Assembly (NCBI GenBank): GCA_946554445.1 | Contig: CAMNSD010000012.1 | Location: forward strand, 38,700-102,699 | Length of the DNA stretch: 64,000 nucleotides | From: an uncultured Lachnospiraceae bacterium | GTDB lineage: Bacteria; Bacillota; Clostridia; Lachnospirales; Lachnospiraceae | Direction: 5' to 3' | Part shown: piece by piece, positions 33,174 through 42,658 of the stretch | Numbering within the stretch: position 1 is the first letter of the stretch | How the letters are laid out: every line of letters begins with the position of its first letter | The notes under the pieces: model-generated | Databases searched by the model: none | What the model was told of the DNA's origin: nothing | What the model saw: only the letters and a program-made list of their open reading frames with translations | Made by a program: the position numbers and the translations under genes

Positions 33174-33671
33174 TTAAACGAATCGTTCGATCCTGCCGCA
33201 GCCTATTTTATTGCCGGCATTTCCGGCGGGCTGGGAGGTAAAATCGTCCGGTTTTTCATGAATGATCACAGACCTTCCTATGATATCCGGCAGGGTGAAT
33301 CTTTTATCATAAAAGACGCTGAAAGCATAGCCCTGATTGCCAAGCAGCGGCGGCATATCTCCCGCATGATCAGGATGAGCGGTGTTTCCGGGATTATAGT
33401 GTACTCCTGTGTGGTTGAAGTGATCGCTGCAGTCTCCTGATTCGTGGATGTGCATGGCATAGAAATTGGTTGCGCCGGGGACATCTATGTTAGGGAGACC
33501 AAAGATTTGCGCCTCCACCAGGATGCCGCTGTAGGCGGTGTTATAAAATTTAACGGATCCGTTTAAGGTAGAATCGGGGGTATCACCGGTAATCCAGGCA
33601 ATGGCGTCAGGGTGATTCTGTAAAAGCAGTCCTGTGAAGGTTGCTTCAGGTGTTAATTCATTTTTAGGCAT
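33174..33671 (-). CDS. Cu/Zn superoxide dismutase-like protein without signal peptide
   Basis: A 165-residue SodC-fold protein. Ligand positions appear conserved: H74 and H76 (AMHIHESGDC), H91 (GVHYNP), H99, H102 and D105 (HPDHAGDMP) and H138 (VIIHEKPDD), plus the Cys81-Cys158 disulfide pair. The zinc loop is shorter than in typical SodC by several residues, and the arginine that normally guides superoxide (AGNAG-x-R before the last Cys) is lysine here (NAGNKIGCG). It has no signal peptide, unlike most bacterial SodC, so it is likely cytoplasmic, where the disulfide and copper loading would be unusual. It lies convergently after the ABC exporter genes. Activity is uncertain. Confidence 0.85.
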   Translation of the reverse strand: MPKNELTPEATFTGLLLQNHPDAIAWITGDTPDSTLNGSVKFYNTAYSGILVEAQIFGLPNIDVPGATNFYAMHIHESGDCSDHFNHTGVHYNPGNTAHPDHAGDMPPLLGNQGYAFSVFYDKRFTLPDIIGRSVIIHEKPDDFTSQPAGNAGNKIGCGRIERFV

Positions 33672-33818
33672 GAGAAAAGTCCTTTGTGTTTTAATGATAT
33701 GCTATGCTATTTTAACAAAGTGGTGAAGGACACAGCAAAAGGGAAAGATATATTATCTGGCACAGGTACAGATGGCCAATCGAGCGGGATTGGCGCTCAG
33801 GACCGTGGCTAGATGCGT

Positions 33819-33847
33819 TTGACTGATTCCATCGGAGCGTCTATAAT
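33819..33847 (+). promoter_or_regulatory. Promoter of dnaE
   Basis: TTGACT (33819-33824) and TATAAT (33842-33847) with 17-bp spacing, 62 bp before the start codon. Confidence 0.8.
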
Positions 33848-33909
33848 AAGTAGGACGGCAAAAATACAGATACAGGGCGCATATATGGCCCTTCGGGAAG
33901 GATACCATC

Positions 33910-36900
33910 ATGGCATTTACACATCTGCATGTCCATACGGAGTTCAGTCTTCTGGACGGTTCCAATAAAATCAAAGAGTATGTGAAACGGGTAAAAGAAC
34001 TGGGCATGGACAGCGCGGCCATCACGGATCATGGGGTGATGTATGGCGTCGTTGATTTCTATAAGGCGGCGAAGGAGGAGGGCATTAATCCGGTCATCGG
34101 CTGTGAGGTCTATGTAGCGCCCCATTCCCGGTTTGACAGGGAACTGACGGGCGGGGAGGACCGGTATTATCATCTGGTGCTTTTGGCGGAGAATAATACC
34201 GGGTATGCCAATCTGGTAAAGATTGTCAGCAAAGGTTTTACGGAAGGATATTATTACAGACCTCGTGTGGACTTTGAGGTGCTGGAACAGTATCATGAGG
34301 GCATTATTGCGCTTTCCGCCTGTCTGGCGGGAGAGGTGCCTCGTTATATCCAGAAAGGGCTGGTGGATGAGGCAAAGAAAGTTGCCCTAAAATATCAGGC
34401 CCTTTTTGGAAAAGATAATTATTTTCTGGAATTACAGGATCACGGGATTCCGGCCCAGCAGTCGGTCAATTCGGTGCTCCTTAGCATGAGTAAGGAACTG
34501 GATATTCCCCTGGTGGCCACCAATGATGTGCATTACACCTATGCGGAGGATGCACAGCCCCATGATATCCTATTGTGCCTGCAGACGGGCAAGAAGGTGG
34601 CGGATGAGGACCGTATGCGCTATGAGGGCGGTCAGTATTATGTGAAGAGCGAGGAGGAGATGAAGGGGCTGTTTCCCTACGCCTGGGAGGCAGTGGAGAA
34701 TACCCAGAGGATTGCCGACCGCTGTCATGTGGAGATTGAGTTTGGCCATTACAAAGTGCCGCACTATGAGGTGCCTGCGGGGTATGATTCCTGGTCTTAT
34801 CTAAACAAACTCTGTAAAGACGGCCTAAAAGAGCGTTATCCCCAGGACGACGGCAGCCTGTTAAAGCGGATGGAATATGAACTGGACATTATCCAGAGCA
34901 TGGGATTTGTGGATTATTTCCTGATCGTGTGGGATTATATTAATTTCTGCCGGGAAAACGGGATTGCCGTGGGACCGGGACGCGGATCGGCGGCGGGCAG
35001 CATTGTGTCCTATTGTCTGAAAATAACCAACATCGATCCCATCAAGTACAGCCTTCTCTTTGAACGGTTCTTAAATCCGGAGCGGGTGTCCATGCCGGAT
35101 ATTGATGTGGATTTCTGTTATGAGAGACGGCAGGAAGTAATTGACTATGTTGGTCAAAAATATGGCGCCGATAAAGTGGTGCAGATCGTCACTTTCGGTA
35201 CGATGGCGGCTAAGGGTGTGATCCGTGACGTGGGCAGGGTGATGGATTTGCCCTATGCCTATGTGGACAGGCTGGCCAAGATGATCCCCAACGAACAGAA
35301 TCAGGGTGTCTCGATTGACAAGGCACTGGAGATGAACCCAGAATTTAAGAAACTTTATCAGGAAGATGAACAGGTGCACAGCCTGATCAACATGTGTAAA
35401 CGTCTGGAAGGATTGCCGCGCCACACGTCCATGCATGCGGCGGGTGTAGTTATCTGTCCGGAGGAGGCGGATAATTTTGTGCCGCTTTCCAGAGGTTCGG
35501 ACGGTTCGATCACCACCCAGTTTCCCATGACTACGATTGAGGAACTGGGACTTCTGAAGATGGATTTCCTGGGGCTTAGGACGCTCACTGTGATTCAGAA
35601 TGCGGTGAAACTGGTAGAAAAAAGCACCGGTATTTCTATTGATATTGACAAGATAGATTACGATGACCAGGCGGTGTTAGCTTCTCTGGGTACGGGCAGG
35701 ACGGACGGCGTGTTCCAGTTAGAAAGCGGCGGTATGAAGAGTTTCATGAAAGAGTTAAAGCCCCGGAGCCTGGAGGATGTGATCGCCGGGATTTCCCTGT
35801 ACCGGCCGGGCCCCATGGATTTTATCCCTAAATATATCAAGGGCAAGAACAATCCGGAATCGGTGACCTATGACTGCCCTCAGCTGGAACCGATTCTTGC
35901 ACCCACCTATGGCTGTATCGTGTACCAGGAGCAGGTTATGCAGATCGTGCGGGACCTGGGCGGTTATACCATGGGCAGGAGCGACCTGGTGCGTCGTGCC
36001 ATGAGTAAGAAGAAGCAGTATGTGATGGAGCAGGAACGCAAGAATTTTACGTATGGCAATCCGGAAGAAGGTGTGCCTGGCTGTGTGGCCAACGGGATTG
36101 ACGCCAAGGTGGCGGATCATATCTATGATACGATGATGGATTTTGCCAAGTATGCCTTTAACAAATCCCATGCGGCCTGTTATGCAGTGGTGGCATATCA
36201 GACGGCATATTTAAAATATTACCATCCGGTGGAATTTATGGCGGCATTGATGACATCTGTGATCGACAATCCCAGCAAAGTGTCGGAGTATATCATGACC
36301 TGTCGGAGCATGGGGATTCAGATTCTGCCGCCGGATATCAATCTGGGGGAAAAAGGGTTTTCTGTGTCCGGCAATCAGATCCGTTATGCCTTAAATGCCA
36401 TCAAAAGTGTGGGGACTCCACTGATTGCGGCTGTGGTGGCGGAGAGAAGGGCCAGGGGGCCCTACAAGAATCTGGCAGATTTTGCCAGCCGTGTGACGGA
36501 CCGGGATATGAACAAACGGATTGTGGAGCATTTTATCAAGGCGGGTGCCATGGATAGTCTGGGCGGTACGCGCAAACAGCTTTTAAGTGTTTATCTGCAA
36601 GTTATAGACGGGGTACAGCAGAACCGCAAGAACAATCTTGCGGGGCAGATTTCCCTCTTTGATATTGCCTCTGAGAATGACAAGGTGGATTATGAGGTGA
36701 GCCTGCCGGATGTGGGCGAGTATTCCAAGGAGATGAAACTGGCCTTTGAAAAAGAGGTGCTGGGTATCTATATCAGCGGCCATCCTTTGGAAGAATATCA
36801 GGAACTGTGGCGCAAAAACATCACCAACACCACGGCGGATTTCGCCTGGAATGAGGAGATTGGCGGCACTGCGGTGGCGGACGGGGCTTCTGTCACGATT

Positions 36901-37365
36901 GGCGGTATGGTGGCGGAGAAAAAGATTAAATATACGAAGAACGAAAAGGTGATGGCCTTTTTACAGATAGAGGATCTGGTGGGAACCGTCGAAGTTATCG
37001 TATTCCCACGGGATTATGAGAAGTTCGGCAGCAGTATCGTGGAGGACAGCAAGGTCTTTGTCAAGGGACGGGTTTCCGTGGAGGAAGATAAAGACGGCAA
37101 GCTGGTCTGTGAGCGGATTACGCCTTTTGAACAGATTCCCAGAAAGCTGTGGATTAAGTTTCCCACCAAAGAAGATTATGAGAGCAGGAAGGATGGCCTG
37201 TTTGATGTATTAAAGGATTCTGAAGGGCATGATAGCGTTGTGATTTATGTGGAGAATCCTAAGGCGATGAATCCGCTGCCCCCCAATTGGAATGTGCGTG
37301 CGGAAGAAGGATTGGTGGGACGGCTGCGGGCACTGTATGGGGAGGAGAATGTGAAGGTGGTGTAG
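33910..37365 (+). CDS. dnaE: DNA polymerase III alpha subunit (DnaE)
   Basis: An 1151-residue C-family replicative polymerase. Order of domains: PHP domain at the N-terminus (HLHVHTEFSLLDGSNKI, ITDHGVMYG), polymerase core with the GPGRGSAAGSIVSYCL motif and the catalytic aspartates in MPDIDVDFCYERRQEV, the FNKSHAACYAVVAYQTAYLK fingers region, helix-hairpin-helix, and a C-terminal OB fold (VTIGGMVAEKKIKYTK). Length is normal for DnaE and it has no embedded 3'-5' exonuclease, so it is not PolC. In Firmicutes DnaE works beside PolC at the fork. It has a clear promoter and is followed by pfkA, as in several clostridia. Confidence 0.97.
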   Translation: MAFTHLHVHTEFSLLDGSNKIKEYVKRVKELGMDSAAITDHGVMYGVVDFYKAAKEEGINPVIGCEVYVAPHSRFDRELTGGEDRYYHLVLLAENNTGYANLVKIVSKGFTEGYYYRPRVDFEVLEQYHEGIIALSACLAGEVPRYIQKGLVDEAKKVALKYQALFGKDNYFLELQDHGIPAQQSVNSVLLSMSKELDIPLVATNDVHYTYAEDAQPHDILLCLQTGKKVADEDRMRYEGGQYYVKSEEEMKGLFPYAWEAVENTQRIADRCHVEIEFGHYKVPHYEVPAGYDSWSYLNKLCKDGLKERYPQDDGSLLKRMEYELDIIQSMGFVDYFLIVWDYINFCRENGIAVGPGRGSAAGSIVSYCLKITNIDPIKYSLLFERFLNPERVSMPDIDVDFCYERRQEVIDYVGQKYGADKVVQIVTFGTMAAKGVIRDVGRVMDLPYAYVDRLAKMIPNEQNQGVSIDKALEMNPEFKKLYQEDEQVHSLINMCKRLEGLPRHTSMHAAGVVICPEEADNFVPLSRGSDGSITTQFPMTTIEELGLLKMDFLGLRTLTVIQNAVKLVEKSTGISIDIDKIDYDDQAVLASLGTGRTDGVFQLESGGMKSFMKELKPRSLEDVIAGISLYRPGPMDFIPKYIKGKNNPESVTYDCPQLEPILAPTYGCIVYQEQVMQIVRDLGGYTMGRSDLVRRAMSKKKQYVMEQERKNFTYGNPEEGVPGCVANGIDAKVADHIYDTMMDFAKYAFNKSHAACYAVVAYQTAYLKYYHPVEFMAALMTSVIDNPSKVSEYIMTCRSMGIQILPPDINLGEKGFSVSGNQIRYALNAIKSVGTPLIAAVVAERRARGPYKNLADFASRVTDRDMNKRIVEHFIKAGAMDSLGGTRKQLLSVYLQVIDGVQQNRKNNLAGQISLFDIASENDKVDYEVSLPDVGEYSKEMKLAFEKEVLGIYISGHPLEEYQELWRKNITNTTADFAWNEEIGGTAVADGASVTIGGMVAEKKIKYTKNEKVMAFLQIEDLVGTVEVIVFPRDYEKFGSSIVEDSKVFVKGRVSVEEDKDGKLVCERITPFEQIPRKLWIKFPTKEDYESRKDGLFDVLKDSEGHDSVVIYVENPKAMNPLPPNWNVRAEEGLVGRLRALYGEENVKVV

Positions 37366-37400
37366 TGCGGTTCCGGCTGATACGCCTTGTTGGAAAGATA

Positions 37401-37429
37401 TTGAAAATCCTGCATTGATAATGTAAAAT
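37401..37429 (+). promoter_or_regulatory. Candidate promoter of pfkA
   Basis: TTGAAA (37401-37406) and TAAAAT (37424-37429), spacing 17 bp. Confidence 0.6.
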
Positions 37430-37533
37430 ACAGGTAGGATTGATTTCCATGTGTAATGACAGGCAGAATATGAATACAGGCTTCTGTTATGGCGAAGAAG
37501 CACATGGCAGAGCGGAAAGGTATGGTTATTGGT

Positions 37534-38508
37534 ATGGCGAAACAGATCAAGACAATCGGTGTGTTGACAAGCGGCGGTGATGCTCCCGGCATGAACGCGG
37601 CCATTCGTGCAGTGGTCAGGAAAGCGATTGCCAATGGCGTCAAGGTCAAGGGGATTAAAAAAGGGTATCAGGGTCTTTTGAATGAAGAAATCATAGATAT
37701 GGAAAAATGGACTGTGTCGGATACCATCCAGCGTGGCGGTACTATCCTGGGAACGGCCCGGTGTCATGAGTTCCGCACAGAGGAGGGACAGCAGAAGGGG
37801 GCTGATATCTGTCACAAGCATGGGATTGACGGTCTGGTGGTTATCGGCGGTGACGGTTCTTACCGCGGCGCCCAGGCGTTGTCCAGACATGGAATCAATA
37901 CCATCGGTCTGCCGGGCACGATTGACCTGGATATTGCCTGCACAGAGTATACGATTGGCTTCGACACGGCCATCAATACGGCCATGGAGGCGATTGATAA
38001 GGTGCGCGACACATCTTCCTCCCATGAGCGCTGCAGTATCATTGAGGTTATGGGCAGAAATGCCGGCTACATCGCCTTGTGGTGCGGTATCTCCAATGGA
38101 GCGGAGGACATTCTGCTTCCGGAGAAGTACGATTATAATGAACAGCAGATCATCAATAATATCATAGCCAACAGGAAGCGCGGCAAGACGCATCATCTGA
38201 TCATCAATGCGGAGGGCATTGGACATTCCACTTCCATGGCGAGAAGAATCGAGGCAGCCACGGGTATTGAGACCAGGGCAACAATTCTCGGCTACATGCA
38301 GCGTGGCGGTTCCCCGACCTGTAAGGACAGGTATTATGCTTCTATCATGGGCTGCTATGCGGCAGACATCCTGTGCGAGGGTAAGACCAACCGCGTGGTG
38401 GGATATCAGCATGGAGAATTTTTGGATTTTGATATCGAGGAAGCCTTGAATATGCAGAAGGGGATTCCTGAGTATGCCTTTGAGGTATCTAAGGTGCTTT
38501 CACAGTAA
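37534..38508 (+). CDS. pfkA: 6-phosphofructokinase
   Basis: A 324-residue enzyme phosphorylating fructose 6-phosphate to the 1,6-bisphosphate, the control step of glycolysis. It has IGVLTSGGDAPGMNAAIRAVV at the N-terminus, the ATP-binding GGDGSYRGA (Gly after the GGD, which indicates ATP and not pyrophosphate as donor), the catalytic GTIDLDIACTEYTIGFDTA loop and the MGRNAGYIAL sugar-binding segment. In many relatives the loop reads TIDND; here it is TIDLD, keeping the catalytic aspartate. Start 37534 is chosen by alignment with the family; ATG 37522 and 37489 are in frame upstream, and the ribosome site is weak for all. Confidence 0.95.
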   Translation: MAKQIKTIGVLTSGGDAPGMNAAIRAVVRKAIANGVKVKGIKKGYQGLLNEEIIDMEKWTVSDTIQRGGTILGTARCHEFRTEEGQQKGADICHKHGIDGLVVIGGDGSYRGAQALSRHGINTIGLPGTIDLDIACTEYTIGFDTAINTAMEAIDKVRDTSSSHERCSIIEVMGRNAGYIALWCGISNGAEDILLPEKYDYNEQQIINNIIANRKRGKTHHLIINAEGIGHSTSMARRIEAATGIETRATILGYMQRGGSPTCKDRYYASIMGCYAADILCEGKTNRVVGYQHGEFLDFDIEEALNMQKGIPEYAFEVSKVLSQ

Positions 38509-38550
38509 CAAGAATGAACAATAACAATAATGATATGAAAAGAGAAGATT

Positions 38551-38574
38551 CCCGCAGGCCGTATGGTCTGCGGG
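38551..38574 (+). terminator. Hairpin after pfkA
   Basis: CCCGCAGGCC-gtat-GGTCTGCGGG. No T run follows, so it may instead mark the edge of the decayed IS at its right. Confidence 0.4.
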
Positions 38575-38597
38575 GCCAGACTGTTAAAGAATCCCTG

Positions 38598-40002
38598 TTA
38601 TGCAGAAGCATAGCAGAGGTTCTTTTTAAAAATAGGGACGCTTATTGTGATAAAAAACCGGCGGCAAGCGGCTTTCCACTTCCACATCGCCAGTTTCTTC
38701 AAGTTCATGGCAGCATATTTCAGCCTTACCCACATACTGACTCTTTTCAGTCCCTGGTAAGGCGTATACCGCATTCCATATTTTTCTTTTGCATCGGCAA
38801 ATACCTTCTTGATCGTCTGGGACCTGAGCCGATAGCTTTCTTTTTCCTGCGGTGAATGCTGGATTTCTTCCGCCCGTTCTATGTAATCCTCCCAGATATG
38901 GCGGGTTACTGTTTTCTGGCATTCCCTGTTCTCCGTGCATAAATGCCTTGTTCCACACGTGGTGCACTGATATTTCAGACTCTTATATTCCCTGTAACCT
39001 TTCTGATTGGTTGTGCTGTACAGCAGGATCTTGTATTCCGGGCAGATCACGATATCTAGATACTCGTCATATACATATTTATACCATTCATGAAACCCTT
39101 CTTTCGTCATGGGGCGTTTATAAAGCAGGGATGGGATCCTCCCATCATCTATGACACGTTTACAGATTTAAGGTGTTTTATATCCTGCATCCATGGTAAC
39201 TATCTTTATCTCAGGAAACTGTGCGGTCACTTTTTCATAAAGTGCATCAAAGGCAACACTGTCATGTACATTTCCGCATGTGACCAGTATAAAGTTATGC
39301 CTGTCACAGACTGTATGGGCTTCATACGCAAAAATGCTTATGATCCCCTTTTCGGAACATACCGCTTTCAGGATCGGTTGTCGATGCCGTGACTTCCTTT
39401 TTCATAGTTTCCCCACCGTCGGAATTCCTGTCAAACAGCTTTTTCCCATGTGCCTTCCGGTCTTCATTGATCTCCTCCATGGGCTGTTCCTCATAGACTT
39501 TGGCCGCAGAAGGGATCACTTTTTTCATTTTCTTATTGTTGTTGGCGTTTGCTTTGATATGGGTACCGTCCATAAACATAACTTCCGGGGAAAGATAATC
39601 GCTCCTGTGCGCTTCAAAAAGTATTCATGTAAAAATCTTCTCTATGGTATCTTCGCTGAAGCGGTGCCTGAAGTTATAACTGATGATGGCGAAATGGGGA
39701 ACCATTTCATTGAGCAGATACTCCAGAAATCAACGGTATGCGATGTTCATATTAATCTCTTCCACGGTACGCTGTAGGGATGGGATCACATAAAGATGCT
39801 GGATAAGCACCATCTTAAACAGGACCACAGGATTAATGCTGGGACGTTTGTTATCTGCACAATAAAGATCTTCCAGGAGATCATAAATATGAGTAAAATC
39901 CACGGCGAAGTCGATTTTTCGTAACAAATGGTCCTGCGAAACAAGCCCCTCAAGGATGAGTATTTCCAGTGTATTTCTTTCCGATTTTTCTTTTATCAGC
40001 AT
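38598..40002 (-). pseudogene. IS1182-family transposase, decayed by stops and frameshifts
   Basis: Three in-order segments on the minus strand rebuild one transposase: 40002-39730 gives the N-terminus (KIDFAVDFTHIYDLLEDLYCADNKRPSINPVVLFKMVLIQHLY), 39579-39322 the DGTHIKANANNNKK catalytic-region segment with DPESGMFRKG, and 39110-38598 the C-terminal part (CPEYKILLYSTTNQKGYREYK, C..C..HLCTENREC and RLRSQTIKKVFADAKEKYGMRYTPYQG). Between them are frameshifts, and a TAA interrupts GYKTP-x-ICKRVI, where intact relatives have Trp. It therefore cannot be active. It marks the left side of the accessory island downstream of pfkA. Terminal repeats could not be identified. Confidence 0.88.
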
Positions 40003-40174
40003 ATCTTCACCTCTGTTTTAATAATAGAATATTGAATATGTGTAATAGTAACTTGGAGTAATCAGTTATATTTTCAAAATGGTATTATAAACTAAGTGGA
40101 TAATTTTGCAAATTGTACGATGCCTGTCTGAAAAAATTGCGAGAGATAAGAAACCGGGAAAACAGGAGAAAATA

Positions 40175-40399
40175 ATGGGAAAGTATGGGAAATGGAGTAG
40201 AGATTGGGAGCAATTTAATTGGGAACCTATAGATAGAGAACTAAAAGAGGTTGTTAAGGATAATGGAGCGGACAATAATATTGATGTTGATATAAGCAGA
40301 GAAGAGGTGATAGAATATTTTGAGTGGTTGAGCGAGAACCGTCCAGAGGAATTTTGGGCATTTTTGATTTTTAGGAAAATAAGTGAGAGCGGGTTATAG
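40175..40399 (+). CDS. Small hypothetical protein (74 residues)
   Basis: ATG 40175 with AGGAGA 6 bp upstream opens a 74-residue acidic protein: MGKYGKWSRDWEQFNWEPID, then VDISREEVIEYFEWLSENRPEEFWAFLIF. It is rich in Trp (five) and Glu. I recognise no family. It lies between two decayed insertion sequences in AT-richer DNA than the core genes, so it was probably acquired. It could be the remnant of a larger accessory operon. Confidence 0.45.
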   Translation: MGKYGKWSRDWEQFNWEPIDRELKEVVKDNGADNNIDVDISREEVIEYFEWLSENRPEEFWAFLIFRKISESGL

Positions 40400-40446
40400 A
40401 ATGGAAAAGTCGGGTTACAATTAACTTTATACAGGAAAAGCGTGAA

Positions 40447-41276
40447 TAGTAATCCGAGATTTCCATCTAGGGAGGAAAATACGATACAAATAGAATAACA
40501 GAAGCCAGAGAAGGTGGTAACACAAAGACAGACGGGACAAATCCATTTGCTTTTTTCTGTTATGCTGGAAGGAGTCGGCGGGGAAAAGAGAGGATATGGC
40601 AAAGTTTTTGAACTATGAGGATTGGTCGGAGACAAGGAACGGGTTAAAGGAACACCTGACCTTTACAGAGATCGGGAAAAGGCTGGGGGGGGGGGGACAG
40701 GATTTCTGAAGACTGTTCCCGGTGATTTTCACGGAAAACGGGAGTGAGTTCTCCAACCCGAAATACATCGAGAACGTGTCGGACGGGAAAGGGTTCCGGA
40801 GGACGAGGATATACTACTGCAACCCGAGTGCGCCATACCAGAAAGCGGAGATTGAAGTGGGGCATGAGTTCATCCGCAGGGTGGTTCCGAAGGGAAAGAG
40901 TTTTGATGAACTGACACAGTCAGACATCGACCTGATGATGGACCACATCAATTCGTACCGGAGGAAGAAACTGAACGGGAGGAACTCGTATGAAGCATTC
41001 TGCTTCTATTACGGGGAAAGACTGGCACGGAAGTTAGGATGCCATGAGGTTGATGCCGCAAACATCAACCTCACACCAAGACTTCTGAAAAAGTAACATA
41101 AAGACAAGATAAAAAGGGCAGACCGCCGGCTTTAGATAAGGACCGAAAGAGGCGTGAAATTTGTGGTACAAAATTTGTAAGACAAAAGTGACGCCCGGTT
41201 TTTGTACGCATTTTTACCCTGTCATAGAGCCATTATAGCACAAAATGGAAAGAAAAAACGGGAATCTCGGATTGCA
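40447..41276 (+). mobile_element. Internally deleted IS30-family element
   Basis: The ends are inverted repeats: AATCCGAGATTTCC (40451-40464) on the left and GGGAATCTCGGATT (41260-41273) on the right. Between them is a deleted IS30-type transposase gene (40596-41096). The element is about 830 bp; intact IS30 elements are about 1.1-1.7 kb. Confidence 0.75.
40596..41096 (+). pseudogene. IS30-family transposase with central deletion at a G12 run
   Basis: The first 30 codons (MAKFLNYEDWSETRNGLKEH, LTFTEIGKRLGG) encode the N-terminal HTH of an IS30 transposase. They run into twelve consecutive G (40685-40696), after which the DNA resumes in the final third of the gene: VIFTENGSEFSNPKYIENV, RIYYCNPSAPYQKAEIEVGHEFIRRVVPKGKSFDELT and the conserved end NINLTPRLLKK. 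The first two acidic residues of the DDE core are missing. The second catalytic Asp region (normally TDNGSEF) reads TENGSEF. It cannot encode an active enzyme. Confidence 0.85.
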
Positions 41277-41479
41277 ATCGACCATAACTCTTACGGATTA
41301 GTGAGTTTTTGGTTGTTTTCTGCAAAAACAGATCATTTTCTGCAAAGGATATTGAATGTGTAATTTAAGAAATATTACAATAAATTTGGGATTGCTTAAA
41401 AGAATGAAAAAAGTAAAAGTGACATCTATTTTTAATCGAATAGGACAGAAAAATTCAGTTTTGGTAGAGGTGAGCGGTT
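41277..41479. other. Gene-free stretch before the secreted-protein group
   Basis: AT-rich sequence right of the IS30 remnant with two close copies of TTTTCTGCAAA (41318 and 41334 regions). No promoter with good boxes was found. Confidence 0.4.
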
Positions 41480-42013
41480 TTGAAAAAGTTTTTTTTGATT
41501 GTAACTTTTCTAATAATAGTGGTTATTGGTGTAATAATGGCAAGCAGTAAGGAAAATAATTCTTCTTTATATGAAAATATGAATGCAACTGATGAATATA
41601 TAGATGTAGCTGATAACTTAATGAATAGTAAAGATGATATTTTTCAGCATGAGGAAAATAGTAAAGATGGTAATGAGAAGACCTTAGTAGAACAAAATTG
41701 TGTGGCCGACAATTTAGTATATAAAGAGTTTACTTGTGGGCTTTATTATGACAAAGGATTAGAGGTGTTAATTGAGAAGGATAAGATTACTTGTGAAACA
41801 GAAAGTGAAATGAGTATAGTTGTTATTTTGGATGGTAACGTATATAAGGAAATTTCTTTGGATAACTACGAAAACAAGGATATTGAATTTACACTAGAAA
41901 AAAGTGGTTATTATATCTTTTTAGTAATTGATGCAGATGGTAATTCTGTTGATATTTCATCAGATGTAATGGCAATGAGATTAGCAGATGAGGGCGCTAT
42001 TTTATTAAACTGA
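41480..42013 (+). CDS. Putative secreted/membrane-anchored protein, unknown family (island)
   Basis: A 177-residue protein that starts at TTG 41480 behind GAGGTGAG. Residues 1-22 (KKFFLIVTFLIIVVIGVIMA) form an uncleaved anchor or signal. The rest is Asn/Asp/Glu-rich, with one compact part near the end: SEMSIVVILDGNVYKEISLDNYENKDIEFTLEKSGYYIFLVIDADGNSVDIS, which looks like a beta-sandwich of the kind seen in extracellular modules. AT-rich codon use (AAT, GAT, TTA) contrasts with the core genes. It is first of three consecutive exported-protein genes with small gaps (14 bp and 13 bp), probably one operon. No function is known. Confidence 0.6.
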   Translation: MKKFFLIVTFLIIVVIGVIMASSKENNSSLYENMNATDEYIDVADNLMNSKDDIFQHEENSKDGNEKTLVEQNCVADNLVYKEFTCGLYYDKGLEVLIEKDKITCETESEMSIVVILDGNVYKEISLDNYENKDIEFTLEKSGYYIFLVIDADGNSVDISSDVMAMRLADEGAILLN

Positions 42014-42027
42014 AGGAGGAAAGAATT

Positions 42028-42645
42028 ATGAAGCAACTAAAAAAAAGTATGACCATTTGTCTGTTGGTGTTGGTTGTTTTAGGCAATACACTGGTTGTAT
42101 CTGCAACCAATACTGAGGATATATTACAGCCATATCAAAACAAATTGAATGAAATTAATGAAAAGCTAGGAACTAGTTATAAGTTGGCATCAGAAGATGA
42201 GTTAAATGCTATTGATTCATCTATGAGCATGTTAACCGAATTTATTACAAATATGAATCTCGATGAATTTGAGAATTATATTATGGAGTTGCATAATAAT
42301 AGCGAATTTGAGGAACCTGTAGATTGTAGAGAAATACCTGATATAATGCCATTAGCGGATGAAAGCTATCAAATTTATATATATGAGGGCGTACATTATT
42401 TCTATCTAAAATCTAAAACCGTTACTGTAAATAATGTTGTATATTATAATTCATATGTAGCTGCAGGCTCTGGGGTTTCGGGAAGTCATTATCCTTATTA
42501 CGAATCATACAACAATGATTATTCAATATCATCTGATAGCAGAAAAATGGAAGTAACATATTACTGTACAAAATATTTAAGTGAATTTGTTACAGATGCC
42601 AAAAAGTATACGATTAAACATACATATACTGCAGGTGAAGACTAA
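42028..42645 (+). CDS. Putative secreted protein, unknown family (island)
   Basis: A 205-residue protein with a classic signal peptide (MKQLKKSMTICLLVLVVLGNTLVVSA, cleavage likely after VSA at 26). The mature part has a helical N-terminal half (ILQPYQNKLNEINEKLGTSYKLASEDELNAID) and a Tyr/Ser-rich C-terminal half (EGVHYFYLKSKTVTVNNVVYYNSYVAAGSG, SHYPYYESYNNDYSISSD). I recognise no domain. AAGGAGG lies 8 bp before the ATG. It sits between two other exported proteins, with the same low GC, and ends 13 bp before the SH3 gene. Confidence 0.65.
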   Translation: MKQLKKSMTICLLVLVVLGNTLVVSATNTEDILQPYQNKLNEINEKLGTSYKLASEDELNAIDSSMSMLTEFITNMNLDEFENYIMELHNNSEFEEPVDCREIPDIMPLADESYQIYIYEGVHYFYLKSKTVTVNNVVYYNSYVAAGSGVSGSHYPYYESYNNDYSISSDSRKMEVTYYCTKYLSEFVTDAKKYTIKHTYTAGED

Positions 42646-42658
42646 TGGAGGTATTTAA

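Noticed and set aside
37210..38412. Long open frame on the minus strand opposite dnaE end and pfkA (about 400 codons)
   Set aside because: It is the antisense of well-matched pfkA, has no ribosome site and no recognisable protein motifs.
40685..40696. The G12 run as proof of an assembly error
   Set aside because: The gene also lacks its middle third, which a run-length error cannot explain; still worth a read-level check.
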